A stretch of 64,000 nucleotides of DNA from an uncultured Flavobacteriaceae bacterium (lineage in GTDB: Bacteria; Bacteroidota; Bacteroidia; Flavobacteriales; Flavobacteriaceae), in the NCBI GenBank assembly GCA_947504035.1, contig CANNGA010000019.1, positions 1 through 64,000 on the forward strand, given 5' to 3'. The position numbers and the translations under genes were made by a program. Of the stretch, positions 49,578-59,766 are shown piece after piece. Below the pieces are notes generated by a model, which was given only the letters and a program-made list of their open reading frames with translations, had not been told where the DNA came from and made no database searches. Each line of letters starts with the position of its first letter. Positions within the stretch are counted from its first letter, which is position 1.

Positions 49578-49921
49578 TTAGTGTTTCGTTTGTTTGATGA
49601 AATTCAAATATAAATATAAGGTTTTAGATTCCTACATATCTCTATCCATAATTGAAAATGCAGGGTGATTTCTATAATCTTATTTACCTTTAAACGTATT
49701 TATGCGGTTAGAATTATAGTTGTGTTCAAAAAAAACACGAAAACAACAACTCGTTTTACGCTTAGCGCATAAAAGTGGATTTATAAGCATCGTATTCTTT
49801 TATTGCAAGGCTGCGAGGTATTTTATTCGCCTTATTGTTCTAATAAAAACTGATAAAATTACGTTATTGTTTTGTGCCATTAAACTTTTAACTTTAAACT
49901 TGTAATCTTAAAGCTATTTAT
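49578..49921. other. Divergent intergenic region TPR gene / ftsE
   Basis: The 344-bp interval has no credible gene; short frames in it have no coding character. The ftsE promoter lies at its right end. Confidence 0.5.
49871..49902 (+). promoter_or_regulatory. Putative promoter of ftsE
   Basis: TTTG at 49871-49874 and TAAACTTG at 49895-49902, 20 bp apart, match the Bacteroidetes promoter with one mismatch in the -7 element. The ATG follows 20 bp after the -7 element. Confidence 0.5.
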
Positions 49922-50605
49922 ATGTCTGAAACTATTTTACAACTCAAAGACGCTTCTATTTACCAAGGAGAAAGTTTAGTATTATCTAAAATTAATATTG
50001 AAATTACAAAAGGGGAATTTGTGTACTTAATTGGTAAAACGGGAACAGGAAAAAGTAGTTTTATGAAAACGCTTTACGGAGACTTACCTCTTAAAGAAGG
50101 AAGTGGTTCTATAGTTGATTACGACCTTAAAACGCTAAAAGAAAATGACATCCCGTTTTTGAGACGCAAATTAGGGGTTGTATTTCAAGATTTCAAATTA
50201 CTGATAGACCGCACTATTAATGACAATCTTCTTTTTGTTTTAAAAGCTACGGGTTGGAAAGAAAAGGATAAAATGAATGCTCGCGTTGAAGAGGTGCTTA
50301 CTAAAGTAGGCATGAAAACTAAAGGTTTTAAATTTCCACATGAGCTGTCTGGTGGTGAGCAGCAACGTGTTGCTATTGCAAGAGCTTTATTAAACAATCC
50401 AGAACTCATTCTTGCCGATGAACCTACAGGTAATTTAGACCCTCAAACCAGTATTGAGGTCATGCAGGTTCTACAAGACATTAATAGTAATGGGAATACC
50501 ATCCTTATGGCCACTCACGATTATGCCTTACTTTTAAAGTACCCTAGTAAGACTTTAAAATGTGACGACAGCCAAATTTATGAAGTGGTGCAACGGAAGG
50601 GATAG
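49922..50605 (+). CDS. ftsE: Cell division ATP-binding protein FtsE
   Basis: The 227-residue product is an ABC ATPase with Walker [10 protein letters not shown] (38-46), the Q-loop FQDFKLL, signature LSGGEQQRV (142-150), Walker B LILADEPT and the H-loop ATHDY. The short, single-domain form and the 'FQDFKLL' Q-loop are typical of FtsE, partner of FtsX at the division site, where it controls peptidoglycan hydrolases. FtsX is not adjacent here. Lol-type ATPase is the alternative. Confidence 0.85.
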   Translation: MSETILQLKDASIYQGESLVLSKINIEITKGEFVYLIGKTGTGKSSFMKTLYGDLPLKEGSGSIVDYDLKTLKENDIPFLRRKLGVVFQDFKLLIDRTINDNLLFVLKATGWKEKDKMNARVEEVLTKVGMKTKGFKFPHELSGGEQQRVAIARALLNNPELILADEPTGNLDPQTSIEVMQVLQDINSNGNTILMATHDYALLLKYPSKTLKCDDSQIYEVVQRKG

Positions 50606-50608
50606 ATA

Positions 50609-50666
50609 AACGAATTACACGTTGTATGTTAGCTGTTGTTAACACGTCTACAACGTGTAATTCGTT
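50609..50666. terminator. Bidirectional terminator between ftsE and the subtilase gene
   Basis: A perfect 18-bp inverted repeat (AACGAATTACACGTTGTA at 50609-50626, complement at 50649-50666) with a 22-nt loop sits in the short space between two convergent genes, 4 bp after the ftsE stop codon. Confidence 0.8.
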
Positions 50667-50674
50667 AAAATTAT

Positions 50675-52597
50675 TTACTCTTTAATGACTTTAAGGCCTT
50701 TAACGGCTCCTGAGGTTTCTGTAATTTCAATAAAATAAATACCCGATTTTACTTTAGAAATATCAACAGATATGTTTTTGTCATTAAGTCCTTCTTTATA
50801 ATAAATACGTTTCCCTGTAATATCAGATATCACGATCTTGCCTATACTCTCATTATGACTTAAACTAAAACGACCTGAAGTAGGGTTAGGGAATAAGGTT
50901 AAACCAGATGCACTATTGCTTAGACTCGTGCTAGATTTGGCACTCGAACTGTTTTTAGCACTGGCTGTATTCGTTGGTGGAGGCGCACAGTCTGCTTTAA
51001 TAGATGTATCTATAGCCAAATCGATATACCCTCCTGGTCCAGGAGCATAGTAACCACTGGTAAGTTCAATAGTATTTCGTGCTCTAAATTTAAGTTTAGC
51101 GCCTTCGGTGACGGTATTGTTAGTCATTTTAATTTCGTAGGGCGCTGTGACTAATTTATAAAACCAAGGTCGGTATAATATTCTATTTTTAACCTCTACA
51201 GTCCCAAAGGGGTCATGCATATCTTTAGCCATTTTAACGGCCTCGTATGCATCGAGTTTCCCTGCTCCTAATTTCCCATGATAAGGCAAGTTTTGAGGTA
51301 AAGTATCAATTTTTACCGCTGTGAGTTTTAATATGGTTTCTACTTCTTTAGAAGATAAACAGTAATTTACATCGAACATTAAGGCTACTGTACCAGCTAC
51401 CATTGGAGCACTAAAAGAGGTTCCAAAACGGGTAGATGAATAACTGTTTTTTGCCCATTCATTTGTTTCTCTTGGATGGGCAGTTATTACGCCGTAACCT
51501 GGAGCAACTATATCTACTGAATCATTATGCTGATGGCTTCGTATTTGCCCTTTATATAAGAATTCATGGCCATCTAAGAACGTTTCAAAATCTCCAAAAC
51601 GCTTATTCATATGCCCTACTGTTGATACAGAAATTACATTTTTATAAGAAGCTGGAAACACAAATGCTTTTGGGTCTCCTGGTCGTGCTTGTCCATTACC
51701 TGCTGCAACAACTAGAACCTTATTTTGATCGGTAATCTCTGCAGTCGGTTTTGCATAAAATCTAGCTAAAGAATTCATTTCTCCTTCAGAGTTCATTGTC
51801 CCATTTACCAAATACCAACTAGCATTAATAACCTTAACACCATCCATAAATGCTAGGTCATGTACGACCGACATATTATTTTTCTGATGCAACCCCGCAT
51901 ACACATATGAATCACGACCGATTGCAGACATTCCTAATCCATTATTGGTATTTGCTGCCGCAACTGAGGAGACTTCAGTACCATGAAAACTATCTTCCCT
52001 TTCACCCTCTTCACGTTCTTCACTTGTTCTTCCTACTGTCAAGTTATCCTTTGCATTAATTACAACATCTATTGTTCCTTTTAAATCTTCATGATCATAC
52101 TTAAAATGAGTATCTGCAATACCAATTATTATATTTTTAGACCCCTTAGAAAGATCCCAAGCTTCTGGCCCTCTGATATGATCCAACTCCACTTGATCAA
52201 CAAGATAACCGCCACTACTACCATAATCATTAGGAATATCTAATGTTTCCCATTCTGACCTAACTATTTGAGGGTATATACTTTCAAATTTTTCTTCTAA
52301 TATACCCCCTAAAAGAGAATCATTTGTTTCTAATAAAAAGAAATCAATTAATTCACTGCGCTTTGTGTTTTTAAACGCTTTCTCACAACTATAAACTTTA
52401 CAAGCATTAAAAACAGTATTCAACGCCGTATTATCCGTATCTGCGTATGCGATTCTGTTTCCGTTTTTACTATGTGTTACTTTTGGAAGATACTTAATAT
52501 CTGGCACTTCAACGTAAAAAGCATGGGTTTTTTGAGCTATAGATAAAGAACAAACACATGAAAAAAGTAATAATGTTAATAGTGTTTTAGTCTTCAT
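50675..52597 (-). CDS. Secreted S8 family serine peptidase with T9SS sorting domain
   Basis: The 640-residue product has a signal peptide (MKTKTLLTLLLFSCVCSLSIAQ), a propeptide-like region and a subtilisin domain with Asp162 (IGIADTHF), His205 (SFHGTEV), oxyanion Asn301 (VVAAGNG) and Ser395 (RFGTSFSAP). The DTG motif is changed to DTH. After a Ser-rich linker (about 540-565) a type A T9SS C-terminal domain begins at LTLFPNPTSGRFSLS and ends KGLKVIKE. It should be exported across the outer membrane and cleaved or attached at the surface. The upstream gene ends 1 bp before its start, so the two are coupled. Confidence 0.95.
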   Translation of the reverse strand: MKTKTLLTLLLFSCVCSLSIAQKTHAFYVEVPDIKYLPKVTHSKNGNRIAYADTDNTALNTVFNACKVYSCEKAFKNTKRSELIDFFLLETNDSLLGGILEEKFESIYPQIVRSEWETLDIPNDYGSSGGYLVDQVELDHIRGPEAWDLSKGSKNIIIGIADTHFKYDHEDLKGTIDVVINAKDNLTVGRTSEEREEGEREDSFHGTEVSSVAAANTNNGLGMSAIGRDSYVYAGLHQKNNMSVVHDLAFMDGVKVINASWYLVNGTMNSEGEMNSLARFYAKPTAEITDQNKVLVVAAGNGQARPGDPKAFVFPASYKNVISVSTVGHMNKRFGDFETFLDGHEFLYKGQIRSHQHNDSVDIVAPGYGVITAHPRETNEWAKNSYSSTRFGTSFSAPMVAGTVALMFDVNYCLSSKEVETILKLTAVKIDTLPQNLPYHGKLGAGKLDAYEAVKMAKDMHDPFGTVEVKNRILYRPWFYKLVTAPYEIKMTNNTVTEGAKLKFRARNTIELTSGYYAPGPGGYIDLAIDTSIKADCAPPPTNTASAKNSSSAKSSTSLSNSASGLTLFPNPTSGRFSLSHNESIGKIVISDITGKRIYYKEGLNDKNISVDISKVKSGIYFIEITETSGAVKGLKVIKE

Positions 52598-52598
52598 C

Positions 52599-53546
52599 TT
52601 AATTGCGATTTTTCTTTAATGTATCTACCTCCTTTTGCAATTTAATGACATACAGTGTCAACTCTTCTATTTTCTGTAAAAGCAATTTATTCATCTCGCC
52701 TACTTCAATTCCATTTTCTTCAACTTCTTTTGCACTTGGAATGTCTTTTAAATGTCCATTTGTTTTTATAAAATTTTCAACCTCATTTAAAGAGGGTAAG
52801 TTATAGCTAGGTTCAAATACAAAATCAGCCCAATCGGTATACACTTTAACCGCATGCGCCCTTACTCGTCCTTCTACAGAAAGTTTATACGTATCTGAGC
52901 CATCTACAAAAGAATTTGTACCTATGCCTACGCTACCACTAGACAAATACAAATCGTTTTCTAATTTAGTTTTAAATCTATTAATTAACCCATATCCTTT
53001 ATTTTTTTCATAGCTTATATCATTTCCTATCACTACCACTCCATTAGTTGTATTGATTTGCATTCCTGTTAATGCTTCAGAATCCCCAGAACCTAAATGA
53101 CTAATCAAATATGCTCCGTGAGCAAAAGAGCCATCTATAGTGAATTTGTCTACTCCAGACATAAATGTATTTGTATTAGCCCACATAAAAGCGCCTCTTT
53201 GAACTTTATTAGACCTATAAACTCCAACAAAACCGCCTCCTTTGAAGTTACCATCTAGGTCAATTGTCTTTATATTTGTTGGCGCATAAATTTTATGATT
53301 CGTACTTATGTTAATTTCTGTTCTCTCACCACTAGGATTACCAATAATTAAATTATCAGTAACCAATGACTTGCCTTTCACTTGCAATTTATAAGGAGAT
53401 TTGGAAGAAGGTGTTAGTCCTATTCCTATATTACCTGATAGCGTTTCATTCACAGCATTAACTGCGGCTTTGCCATTTTGATCCCTGACTTGAGCATAAG
53501 CGAAGCTAAGGGAGAACATACTTAAAATGAGAATTTTTTTCATCAT
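52599..53546 (-). CDS. Secreted protein with tail-fibre-like C-terminus
   Basis: The 315-residue product has a signal peptide (MMKKILILSMFSLSFAYAQ), a beta-rich body with NIGIGLTP and VGIGTNSF repeats, and a C-terminus NLPSLNEVENFIKTNGHLKDIPSAKEVEENG followed by a coiled coil (KLLLQKIEELTLYVIKLQKEVDTLKK). This architecture resembles the S74/tail-fibre-type proteins widespread on flavobacterial surfaces. No catalytic Ser-Lys dyad of S74 chaperones is clear. It is translated just upstream of the subtilase. Confidence 0.8.
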   Translation of the reverse strand: MMKKILILSMFSLSFAYAQVRDQNGKAAVNAVNETLSGNIGIGLTPSSKSPYKLQVKGKSLVTDNLIIGNPSGERTEINISTNHKIYAPTNIKTIDLDGNFKGGGFVGVYRSNKVQRGAFMWANTNTFMSGVDKFTIDGSFAHGAYLISHLGSGDSEALTGMQINTTNGVVVIGNDISYEKNKGYGLINRFKTKLENDLYLSSGSVGIGTNSFVDGSDTYKLSVEGRVRAHAVKVYTDWADFVFEPSYNLPSLNEVENFIKTNGHLKDIPSAKEVEENGIEVGEMNKLLLQKIEELTLYVIKLQKEVDTLKKNRN

Positions 53547-53694
53547 GATTTTAGTTTTAGATTAATTACATTTATTTGTAAGACTAAGAATCATGTAAAA
53601 TGTTACATATCTATAAAAAAACAAAACACCTGTAACTAAATACGATTAAAAAACAATAAACACCTATTTTACAATCATATACAAATGTTTTTAA

Positions 53695-54804
53695 CTACAA
53701 CCCCATAACCTCTACAATCTTTTGGGCGTTCGCTTTAGAATTATAGCGCAATAAAGCGTTTTGTCTAGACTGCGCGTGCTTAAATTCCTTTGTAAACAAG
53801 TGTTTTACTGCTGTTTGATACTCTAGGGTCGTAGTTACAACGACACATTCGTTTAAAATTTCTGGATCGTCTACCATATTGTCGTTTAAGATGCAATGTC
53901 TGCCTTTGTAAAGGGCATTGAATACTTTTAATTTTGTACCCGATTTTTGAAATGAAAATAATGTATTTATATGTGCATTTTCGATTAACGTATTCAATTC
54001 TGCATTACTATTCACTTGGTGAAACTTGATGTTTTTACACGTATCTATAGCCTCTAAAAGCACTTTAACCTTAATAGAGCTAGCTATAACCAAAGGCTTT
54101 TTTAAGGTTTTAAAAACATCTATAATAAATAATGCCGATTTAATATTATCGGCAACAGAAAGGTCGCCATGATACAATGCGTAAGCGCCAAAACCTTCTT
54201 TACCTAAAACGGTCTCATGCTCATGAAACACAGGAATATAGACCGCTTTATTAGTAAAACGGGTGTCAAAATAATTAAATTCGTTATGCGATAATAAAAA
54301 CAAATAATCTGCTTTTTCTAAATACTTCTCATACCATTTCAACTTATAGGCTTCTAGAGCAAATGCCCATTTTTTAAAACGATTCGTTTCACTCTTGTAC
54401 AAACCCCAACTGTATTCGTGCTCTATGTTATGACATCTTACTGCTACTTTATGTTTAAAGTGGTGATCTTTTAATATGCCTGTCGTTCTTATGGATTCGA
54501 AAAGAATAGGACAATTCAATCTTTTTACATTTCTCAATAGTACCTTAGATTGTCGAGACTTGACACAAAAAGGAAGCTTAGATAAATGGAACCATAAGGC
54601 ATTATCTTTCTCATACTTGTAGATCGTTTCGCAATAGACGTCAAGGCCCGAAGTATCATTACGGTCTTCCGTGAAAAAATGCAAATGGATCTTAACTCCT
54701 AATTCAGATAATGCCTTAATTTTATAAAATATATCAATAACGCCACCATAATTAGCTGGGTAGGGATTATTGAATGCTATAATCTGCAATTCTTTTCTTG
54801 ACAT
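53695..54804 (-). CDS. Glycosyltransferase (GT-B fold, GT4-like)
   Basis: The 369-residue product has a GT-B N-terminal part (IIAFNNPYPANYGGVIDIFYKIKAL) and a C-terminal part with YHGDLSVADNIKSALFI and GTKLKVFNALYKGRHCILND. The family fit is GT4-like but divergent; the usual EGFG motif is not clear. It likely transfers a sugar in surface polysaccharide synthesis. Divergent from the GT2 gene with 65 bp between starts. Confidence 0.78.
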   Translation of the reverse strand: MSRKELQIIAFNNPYPANYGGVIDIFYKIKALSELGVKIHLHFFTEDRNDTSGLDVYCETIYKYEKDNALWFHLSKLPFCVKSRQSKVLLRNVKRLNCPILFESIRTTGILKDHHFKHKVAVRCHNIEHEYSWGLYKSETNRFKKWAFALEAYKLKWYEKYLEKADYLFLLSHNEFNYFDTRFTNKAVYIPVFHEHETVLGKEGFGAYALYHGDLSVADNIKSALFIIDVFKTLKKPLVIASSIKVKVLLEAIDTCKNIKFHQVNSNAELNTLIENAHINTLFSFQKSGTKLKVFNALYKGRHCILNDNMVDDPEILNECVVVTTTLEYQTAVKHLFTKEFKHAQSRQNALLRYNSKANAQKIVEVMGL

Positions 54805-54869
54805 TAAAAATTAAAAGTTTAGATTGGAAGTCAAAAATAGTATTTTTACGCAAACCAACGTTGTTTTTA

Positions 54870-55796
54870 ATGAAGCCTTACTTTTCTGTTGTGATTCCTT
54901 TATACAATAAAGAACGTTATATCGAAACCACACTTCGCAGTGTTTTAAAGCAATCGTATGTAAATTTTGAAGTTATTATTGTTAATGATGGCAGTACAGA
55001 CAGGAGTTTAGATATTGTAAAGCCTTATAAAAGTGATACGCTGCGAATTATCAATCAAGACAATTCAGGTTTGTCTGCTGCTCGAAACACGGGAATTAAT
55101 GCTTCTAAATATAACTACATAGCCTTTTTAGATGCAGACGATTTATGGTGTGAAGACTATTTATACACTATAAGCCAACTTATTAGTAGGTATACTAATT
55201 TTCATGTTTTCGCGACACCAAGCGCTCTTATCTACTCCCATGAGGCAAGCAACTTAAATAAAAGTGATTTTACCACTAATAAAGTTTCTAAAATCGCTAA
55301 TTACTTTTCTATAAAATATAGCCTTTTCAGTTACAGTTCTATCGTTATAAGCAAAACGGTATTTGAAAAAGTGGGACTGTTTGATACGTCTATAAATTAT
55401 GGAGAAGAAGAAGATTTTAATATTAGATGTTTTAGTGATTTTTCACTCATCCATTATGCTCTTCCTAAAGCATATTATCTTACAGGGACTGATGGACAAC
55501 TAACCACGCCAAACCAAAACAGTAACAGGTCACTTCCAGATTACTCGAAATACTTAACTAATGGTAATTTTGCGACTTTAAAGCCCTACATTGATTTCAT
55601 CTATTTTAAGCTTGTTGTTTTGTATAAAATGGAACGTAATCTTAAACAGGTTAAGCTTTATAAAGCTAAAATAAATCCCAGTAATTTAACCTTAACTCGA
55701 AAGTTAAAGTATTATTTACCTACAGCATTCTTTAGTCCTGTAAAATATATCTATCTGAAGTTTAAAAAAAACTATCCTAAAATGCCATCGATATAA
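54870..55796 (+). CDS. Family 2 glycosyltransferase
   Basis: The 308-residue product starts MKPYFSVVIPLYNKERYIE, the standard GT2 opening, and contains VNDGSTDRSLDIV, NQDNSGLSAARNTGI and the DXD-type motif FLDADDLW. An in-frame TTG at 54798 would add 24 residues without family similarity. It is the only plus-strand gene in the polysaccharide cluster. The 3' end overlaps the neighbouring GT4 gene by 25 bp in convergent orientation. Confidence 0.92.
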   Translation: MKPYFSVVIPLYNKERYIETTLRSVLKQSYVNFEVIIVNDGSTDRSLDIVKPYKSDTLRIINQDNSGLSAARNTGINASKYNYIAFLDADDLWCEDYLYTISQLISRYTNFHVFATPSALIYSHEASNLNKSDFTTNKVSKIANYFSIKYSLFSYSSIVISKTVFEKVGLFDTSINYGEEEDFNIRCFSDFSLIHYALPKAYYLTGTDGQLTTPNQNSNRSLPDYSKYLTNGNFATLKPYIDFIYFKLVVLYKMERNLKQVKLYKAKINPSNLTLTRKLKYYLPTAFFSPVKYIYLKFKKNYPKMPSI

Positions 55797-56869
55797 TGTT
55801 TCCATTGTTTACCAATAGTATCTGTCGAAAATTTATCTAGGGTAAAATCACAATGTTGTTTACATTGCTCGTAAAGCACTTTATCTGTATACAGTCTATT
55901 TAGAGCTTTAGTCAAAGCTACGAAGTTTTGATTCTCTACAAGGAGTCCATTTTTTTCGTGAGATATAATCTCGCTAGGGCCAGAATCGCAATTAAATGCG
56001 ATTACGGGGGTACCACATGCTAAAGCCTCTATTAACACACGAGGTAAGCCTTCATTTTTACTTGATAAAATTAAAAACAAAGCATGCTTCATGTAGAGAA
56101 ATGGATTTTTAGCGAATGGCAGTACCTGGACTTTATCTTCTAAATTATACGCTTTAATTTTCTCTAATAACAATACTTTTATAGAGTCGCATTGAGGATC
56201 ATTTCCTAAAATATAGAGTTTAATACCATCTTTATGTAACACCGAGTTATTATATGCATCTAAAAGTTTATCAAATTGCTTATTGGCATCAAGACGTCCT
56301 AATGCTATTACATACCTATCTAAAAACACCGCATCTTCTGCTGCTTGTTTCTTAATTTCATTAAGATGAACTGGGCTGTATATCGTTTTTACATTCTTAA
56401 AACCATACCTATGTTCTATATGTTCTTGAATTTTTACTGATACCGTATTTATTCCTACATAATTTCTATATAAGTACTTTGAAAAAAATGCAGGTCCAGA
56501 CAGGTACCATTTAACATGATAACTTCTTATCATATTTATTGCTTTAGTTTTTAACACCAAATAATTTAACAGGGCTTCCCTGTAAGGGTTTTCTTTTAAT
56601 CTGAAATCTAATATCAATTGGTAATTCCCCTTACTAATCGCACGCTGTAAACTTATGTATTTTTGAAATTTGATCCCTAATCGAGATACTTTAGTAGTGT
56701 TTTTTCCAAGATTAATTAAATCTCCCGAAAAAGGATACGCAATATCATCTAATAATGTAATAAGAGTTACGTTGTATCCTAGCGCATCTAGAATCATCGA
56801 TAATTCTCCCGCAGATCTTTCAGCACCTCCTCCATTTAATTTTTCTATAAGTATTACTATACTGCGCAT
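55772..56869 (-). CDS. Family 4 glycosyltransferase
   Basis: The 365-residue product has the GT4 opening LIEKLNGGGAERSAGELSMIL, YVIALGRLDANKQFDKLLDAY and SSKNEGLPRVLIEALACGTPVIAFNCDSGPSEII, with the conserved EG...E motif. It is a retaining GT-B enzyme of LPS or capsule synthesis. It starts 6 bp after the phosphoethanolamine-transferase-like gene, so the two are cotranscribed. Confidence 0.94.
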   Translation of the reverse strand: MRSIVILIEKLNGGGAERSAGELSMILDALGYNVTLITLLDDIAYPFSGDLINLGKNTTKVSRLGIKFQKYISLQRAISKGNYQLILDFRLKENPYREALLNYLVLKTKAINMIRSYHVKWYLSGPAFFSKYLYRNYVGINTVSVKIQEHIEHRYGFKNVKTIYSPVHLNEIKKQAAEDAVFLDRYVIALGRLDANKQFDKLLDAYNNSVLHKDGIKLYILGNDPQCDSIKVLLLEKIKAYNLEDKVQVLPFAKNPFLYMKHALFLILSSKNEGLPRVLIEALACGTPVIAFNCDSGPSEIISHEKNGLLVENQNFVALTKALNRLYTDKVLYEQCKQHCDFTLDKFSTDTIGKQWKHYIDGILG

Positions 56870-56875
56870 TATATT

Positions 56876-58441
56876 TTATTTAGACTTAAAGTCATCAAAT
56901 TCTAATCCCTTATTAATCATTCGTTTTCGATCTTCAAATTTCGCACTAAATATACTTCTTGAATCCTTAAGCAATTCACTTTTAATTCCCATTAAATGCA
57001 TTAAACTGTGGGGCATGTCATCTAACATATATTTTCTAGAAACATCAATGACAAAATCTTTAGGGCTTTCAAAATCTTTAGATAAATACACCAAAAAAGG
57101 AATTTCATACATAGCTACTGTAGGTTTATTTTGAAAGTGACCAAAATAATTCGCTTTATCAAAAACTTCTTCTCCATGGTCTGAAAAATACAGTACCGCG
57201 CTTTTCTCCTTATATTTTGTCTTATTTATAACTTCAGAAACTATAAAATCATTATATAAAATAGCATTATCATATGTTGCTACAATACGCGCTTTAGGGG
57301 TATCGTGTTCTGTGTCAAATATTGAAAACGTATCAGGATAACGTTTTGAATAATCGTAATGCGTTCCTATGAGATGAAGAAATATAATTTTTTTTTCTTC
57401 TACCTTTAATTTCTCTTCAAGTTTATCTAATAAAACAGCATCATATAATGTTTTATTTCTAAAATCATTATGACTTAAAAACACGCTTTCATCTGCTAAC
57501 GCAGCTAGTCTTGATATCATATTATCATTAAACCCTACTGCTCTTTGGTTTGACAACCAAAACACTTTATAATTTGCCGCTTTCAAATAACTAAAAAGCG
57601 GTATACTTTGTTCTGGATCTTCGTAATTAGATAAAGTTAAGATATCATACATAGATCCTGTTGTGTACACGTTAGAGCTTATAACATCATTGTAAACAAG
57701 CAACGAATCACTTAATGCCTCTAATTTAGGAGTCGTTTTGTTTTTATAACCATATAAACTCATGTGCTGTCGCCCCGTAGACTCTCCAACAATAACAACA
57801 ACAGTTTTATTAGCGCTTAATGTTTCTACTTCTAGATTTATGGTTTTATTTTTAAATTCATTTATGGCTTTAATTTGTGCGCGATACTCAAAATAAGACT
57901 TCGTAGAAATAAAGGGCAAATTCCACTTTCCCAAATGAAAAAATCTAAATGCGCCTGCAATTAAAAGACAAATAATTAAGGCTTTTAATGTGCGCTTTAT
58001 ATCAAATCGTATTGACAACTTTTGTTGCTTTGAAAAAAAAAGACCTATTGGTACTACAAAAAGAACAAGCCAAAACAGTCTACTTTGAAAATAAACATTT
58101 GTAAACTCGCTTGCTTCCTCCAAATTTGTGTTTAACACAACATGAACATAAGCTGCATTCATTCTAATTTGAAAAAGCAAATACAATCCCACTTCAACAA
58201 TTAGAGCTACATAATGAGACAGTATTAAAATGTGAATCAAGAAATTATATTTATAGAACGTTATAAACTGTTGTGCACAAAGAAATATAACGACTGTAAA
58301 TAGTACGTTCTCAAAAAAGTTAGGTAAGATACCATAGCTCATTATACCTTCTGCAGATGCTTCAAGAAAAAAAGCTAAAAAAACAGGTGCGAAAAACACT
58401 ACAAATAACGACAGAGAATTAGACTTAAAAATAGAGTTCAT
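56876..58441 (-). CDS. Phosphoethanolamine transferase-like protein (EptA/CptA family)
   Basis: The 521-residue product has five N-terminal membrane helices (up to about 170) and a periplasmic sulfatase-fold domain. The nucleophile motif VVIVGESTGRQHMSLYGY places Glu220 and Thr222, and metal ligands appear in FLHLIGTHYDY, YFSDHGEEVFD and YFGHFQNKPTVAMYEIPF. The family transfers phosphoethanolamine from phosphatidylethanolamine to lipid A or core sugars, changing surface charge. Its start overlaps the flippase stop by 1 bp (TAATG), so translation is coupled. Other phospho-donors cannot be excluded. Confidence 0.9.
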   Translation of the reverse strand: MNSIFKSNSLSLFVVFFAPVFLAFFLEASAEGIMSYGILPNFFENVLFTVVIFLCAQQFITFYKYNFLIHILILSHYVALIVEVGLYLLFQIRMNAAYVHVVLNTNLEEASEFTNVYFQSRLFWLVLFVVPIGLFFSKQQKLSIRFDIKRTLKALIICLLIAGAFRFFHLGKWNLPFISTKSYFEYRAQIKAINEFKNKTINLEVETLSANKTVVVIVGESTGRQHMSLYGYKNKTTPKLEALSDSLLVYNDVISSNVYTTGSMYDILTLSNYEDPEQSIPLFSYLKAANYKVFWLSNQRAVGFNDNMISRLAALADESVFLSHNDFRNKTLYDAVLLDKLEEKLKVEEKKIIFLHLIGTHYDYSKRYPDTFSIFDTEHDTPKARIVATYDNAILYNDFIVSEVINKTKYKEKSAVLYFSDHGEEVFDKANYFGHFQNKPTVAMYEIPFLVYLSKDFESPKDFVIDVSRKYMLDDMPHSLMHLMGIKSELLKDSRSIFSAKFEDRKRMINKGLEFDDFKSK

Positions 58442-59727
58442 TACTTGTAGTTTCGCTTAAAATAGGTCAAAATAAATATTAATACTAAAATAAAGTAAAG
58501 TAAATAACTTAAAGCATAAGCTTTCATAACTCCATTAAGTCCATAACGATCTATAAAACAATAACTCAAACAAAAGTACAATACATTTAAAGCTCCATTA
58601 CAAATAATATAGGCTTTAATCATCAACTTAGCATGAAACTGTTTGACCAAAGCAATAGATAAAACACTTATAAAATCTCCAATGAGTCTGTATAAAAATA
58701 AAGAAGATGTAGGCAAGAAATCTTTACTTAAAAAAACTTCCAACAAAACAAACCTCATAAAGTAAACACCTGTAAAAGAAACTAATAATAAAGGAATACA
58801 GAGTTTATAAAAGTTCGTTATTTTAATTTTAAAAGCATCTACAGAATTAATTTTAGAAAATTGAGGCAACAAATAAAACGAAGTTAAGCTCAAAAAAAAC
58901 ATCACATAAAAAGAAGATATCTTATTCATGGCTTCCCAATATCCAGCTTCATCAATACTTAATTTCTCAATTATTAGGTTACGTACAAGGATTAAATTAA
59001 CAGAAACTATAATTGCAGAATAAACAGCCATGGTAAAATAAGCACTCATTTTTTTTAAAACTGATATTGAAAAATATCTAAATTCAAAAATATACTTAAA
59101 GATATATCTCTGCTCTCTCAAACAGATGTAATTAAACCCAAAAACAACTATTGGAATTAAGCCAACACTTATCATCACAGTATACAAATCATATTTAAAC
59201 ATGACTATAACCGCTATAAGCATAGATACTAAACTTAGTATTCCATTAACGACCACTAATTTCTTATAGTTTTCTTCTCCATTTAATATAAATATAACGA
59301 TAAGATTTATAGACAAAAAAGGCAAGCCTATACCTAAACAGATAACAGCCAAAGCATATTCATAGGTATCAAATAAATAAAGACTTATTGTTTTAGAAAA
59401 CCCCCAAAAAAACAAGGCAAGCACTAGCGATACCCCTAGACTTAACTGAAAAACAGTTGCTAATAATACTTTTTTCGTTTTTGGCTTTGTATGAAACTCA
59501 GACACATATCTAACCGTTCCGTTTTGATAGCCTTCTGCAGTAACTCCAGACGCCATTCTAGAAAGATTATTTAAATTACCAAGTAGAGCAAGACCTGAAG
59601 GCCCCAGAAACAATGCCGTTGCTTTAGATAAGACAAGACCACATATCACCTTAATTCCCATTATAATAAAATTATAAAAAGAGGCTTTAAATAATAAATT
59701 AAATTTAAATGGTTTTAGCTTAGTCAT
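58441..59727 (-). CDS. Polysaccharide flippase (Wzx/MATE-like), copy 1
   Basis: The 428-residue product is a polytopic membrane protein with about twelve helices and the N-terminal signature ATALFLGPSGLALLGNLNNL seen in O-antigen translocases. It would flip lipid-linked oligosaccharides to the periplasm. It is followed with overlap by the EptA-like gene and preceded, 39 bp away, by a paralogous flippase. Confidence 0.88.
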   Translation of the reverse strand: MTKLKPFKFNLLFKASFYNFIIMGIKVICGLVLSKATALFLGPSGLALLGNLNNLSRMASGVTAEGYQNGTVRYVSEFHTKPKTKKVLLATVFQLSLGVSLVLALFFWGFSKTISLYLFDTYEYALAVICLGIGLPFLSINLIVIFILNGEENYKKLVVVNGILSLVSMLIAVIVMFKYDLYTVMISVGLIPIVVFGFNYICLREQRYIFKYIFEFRYFSISVLKKMSAYFTMAVYSAIIVSVNLILVRNLIIEKLSIDEAGYWEAMNKISSFYVMFFLSLTSFYLLPQFSKINSVDAFKIKITNFYKLCIPLLLVSFTGVYFMRFVLLEVFLSKDFLPTSSLFLYRLIGDFISVLSIALVKQFHAKLMIKAYIICNGALNVLYFCLSYCFIDRYGLNGVMKAYALSYLLYFILVLIFILTYFKRNYK

Positions 59728-59766
59728 TATAGTTTACAAACAAAGACATGTGTTTATTTAGTAGCA

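Noticed and set aside
49720-49905. A 61-codon frame upstream of ftsE
   Set aside because: Its composition is not protein-like, it overlaps the likely ftsE promoter and no neighbour relation supports it.
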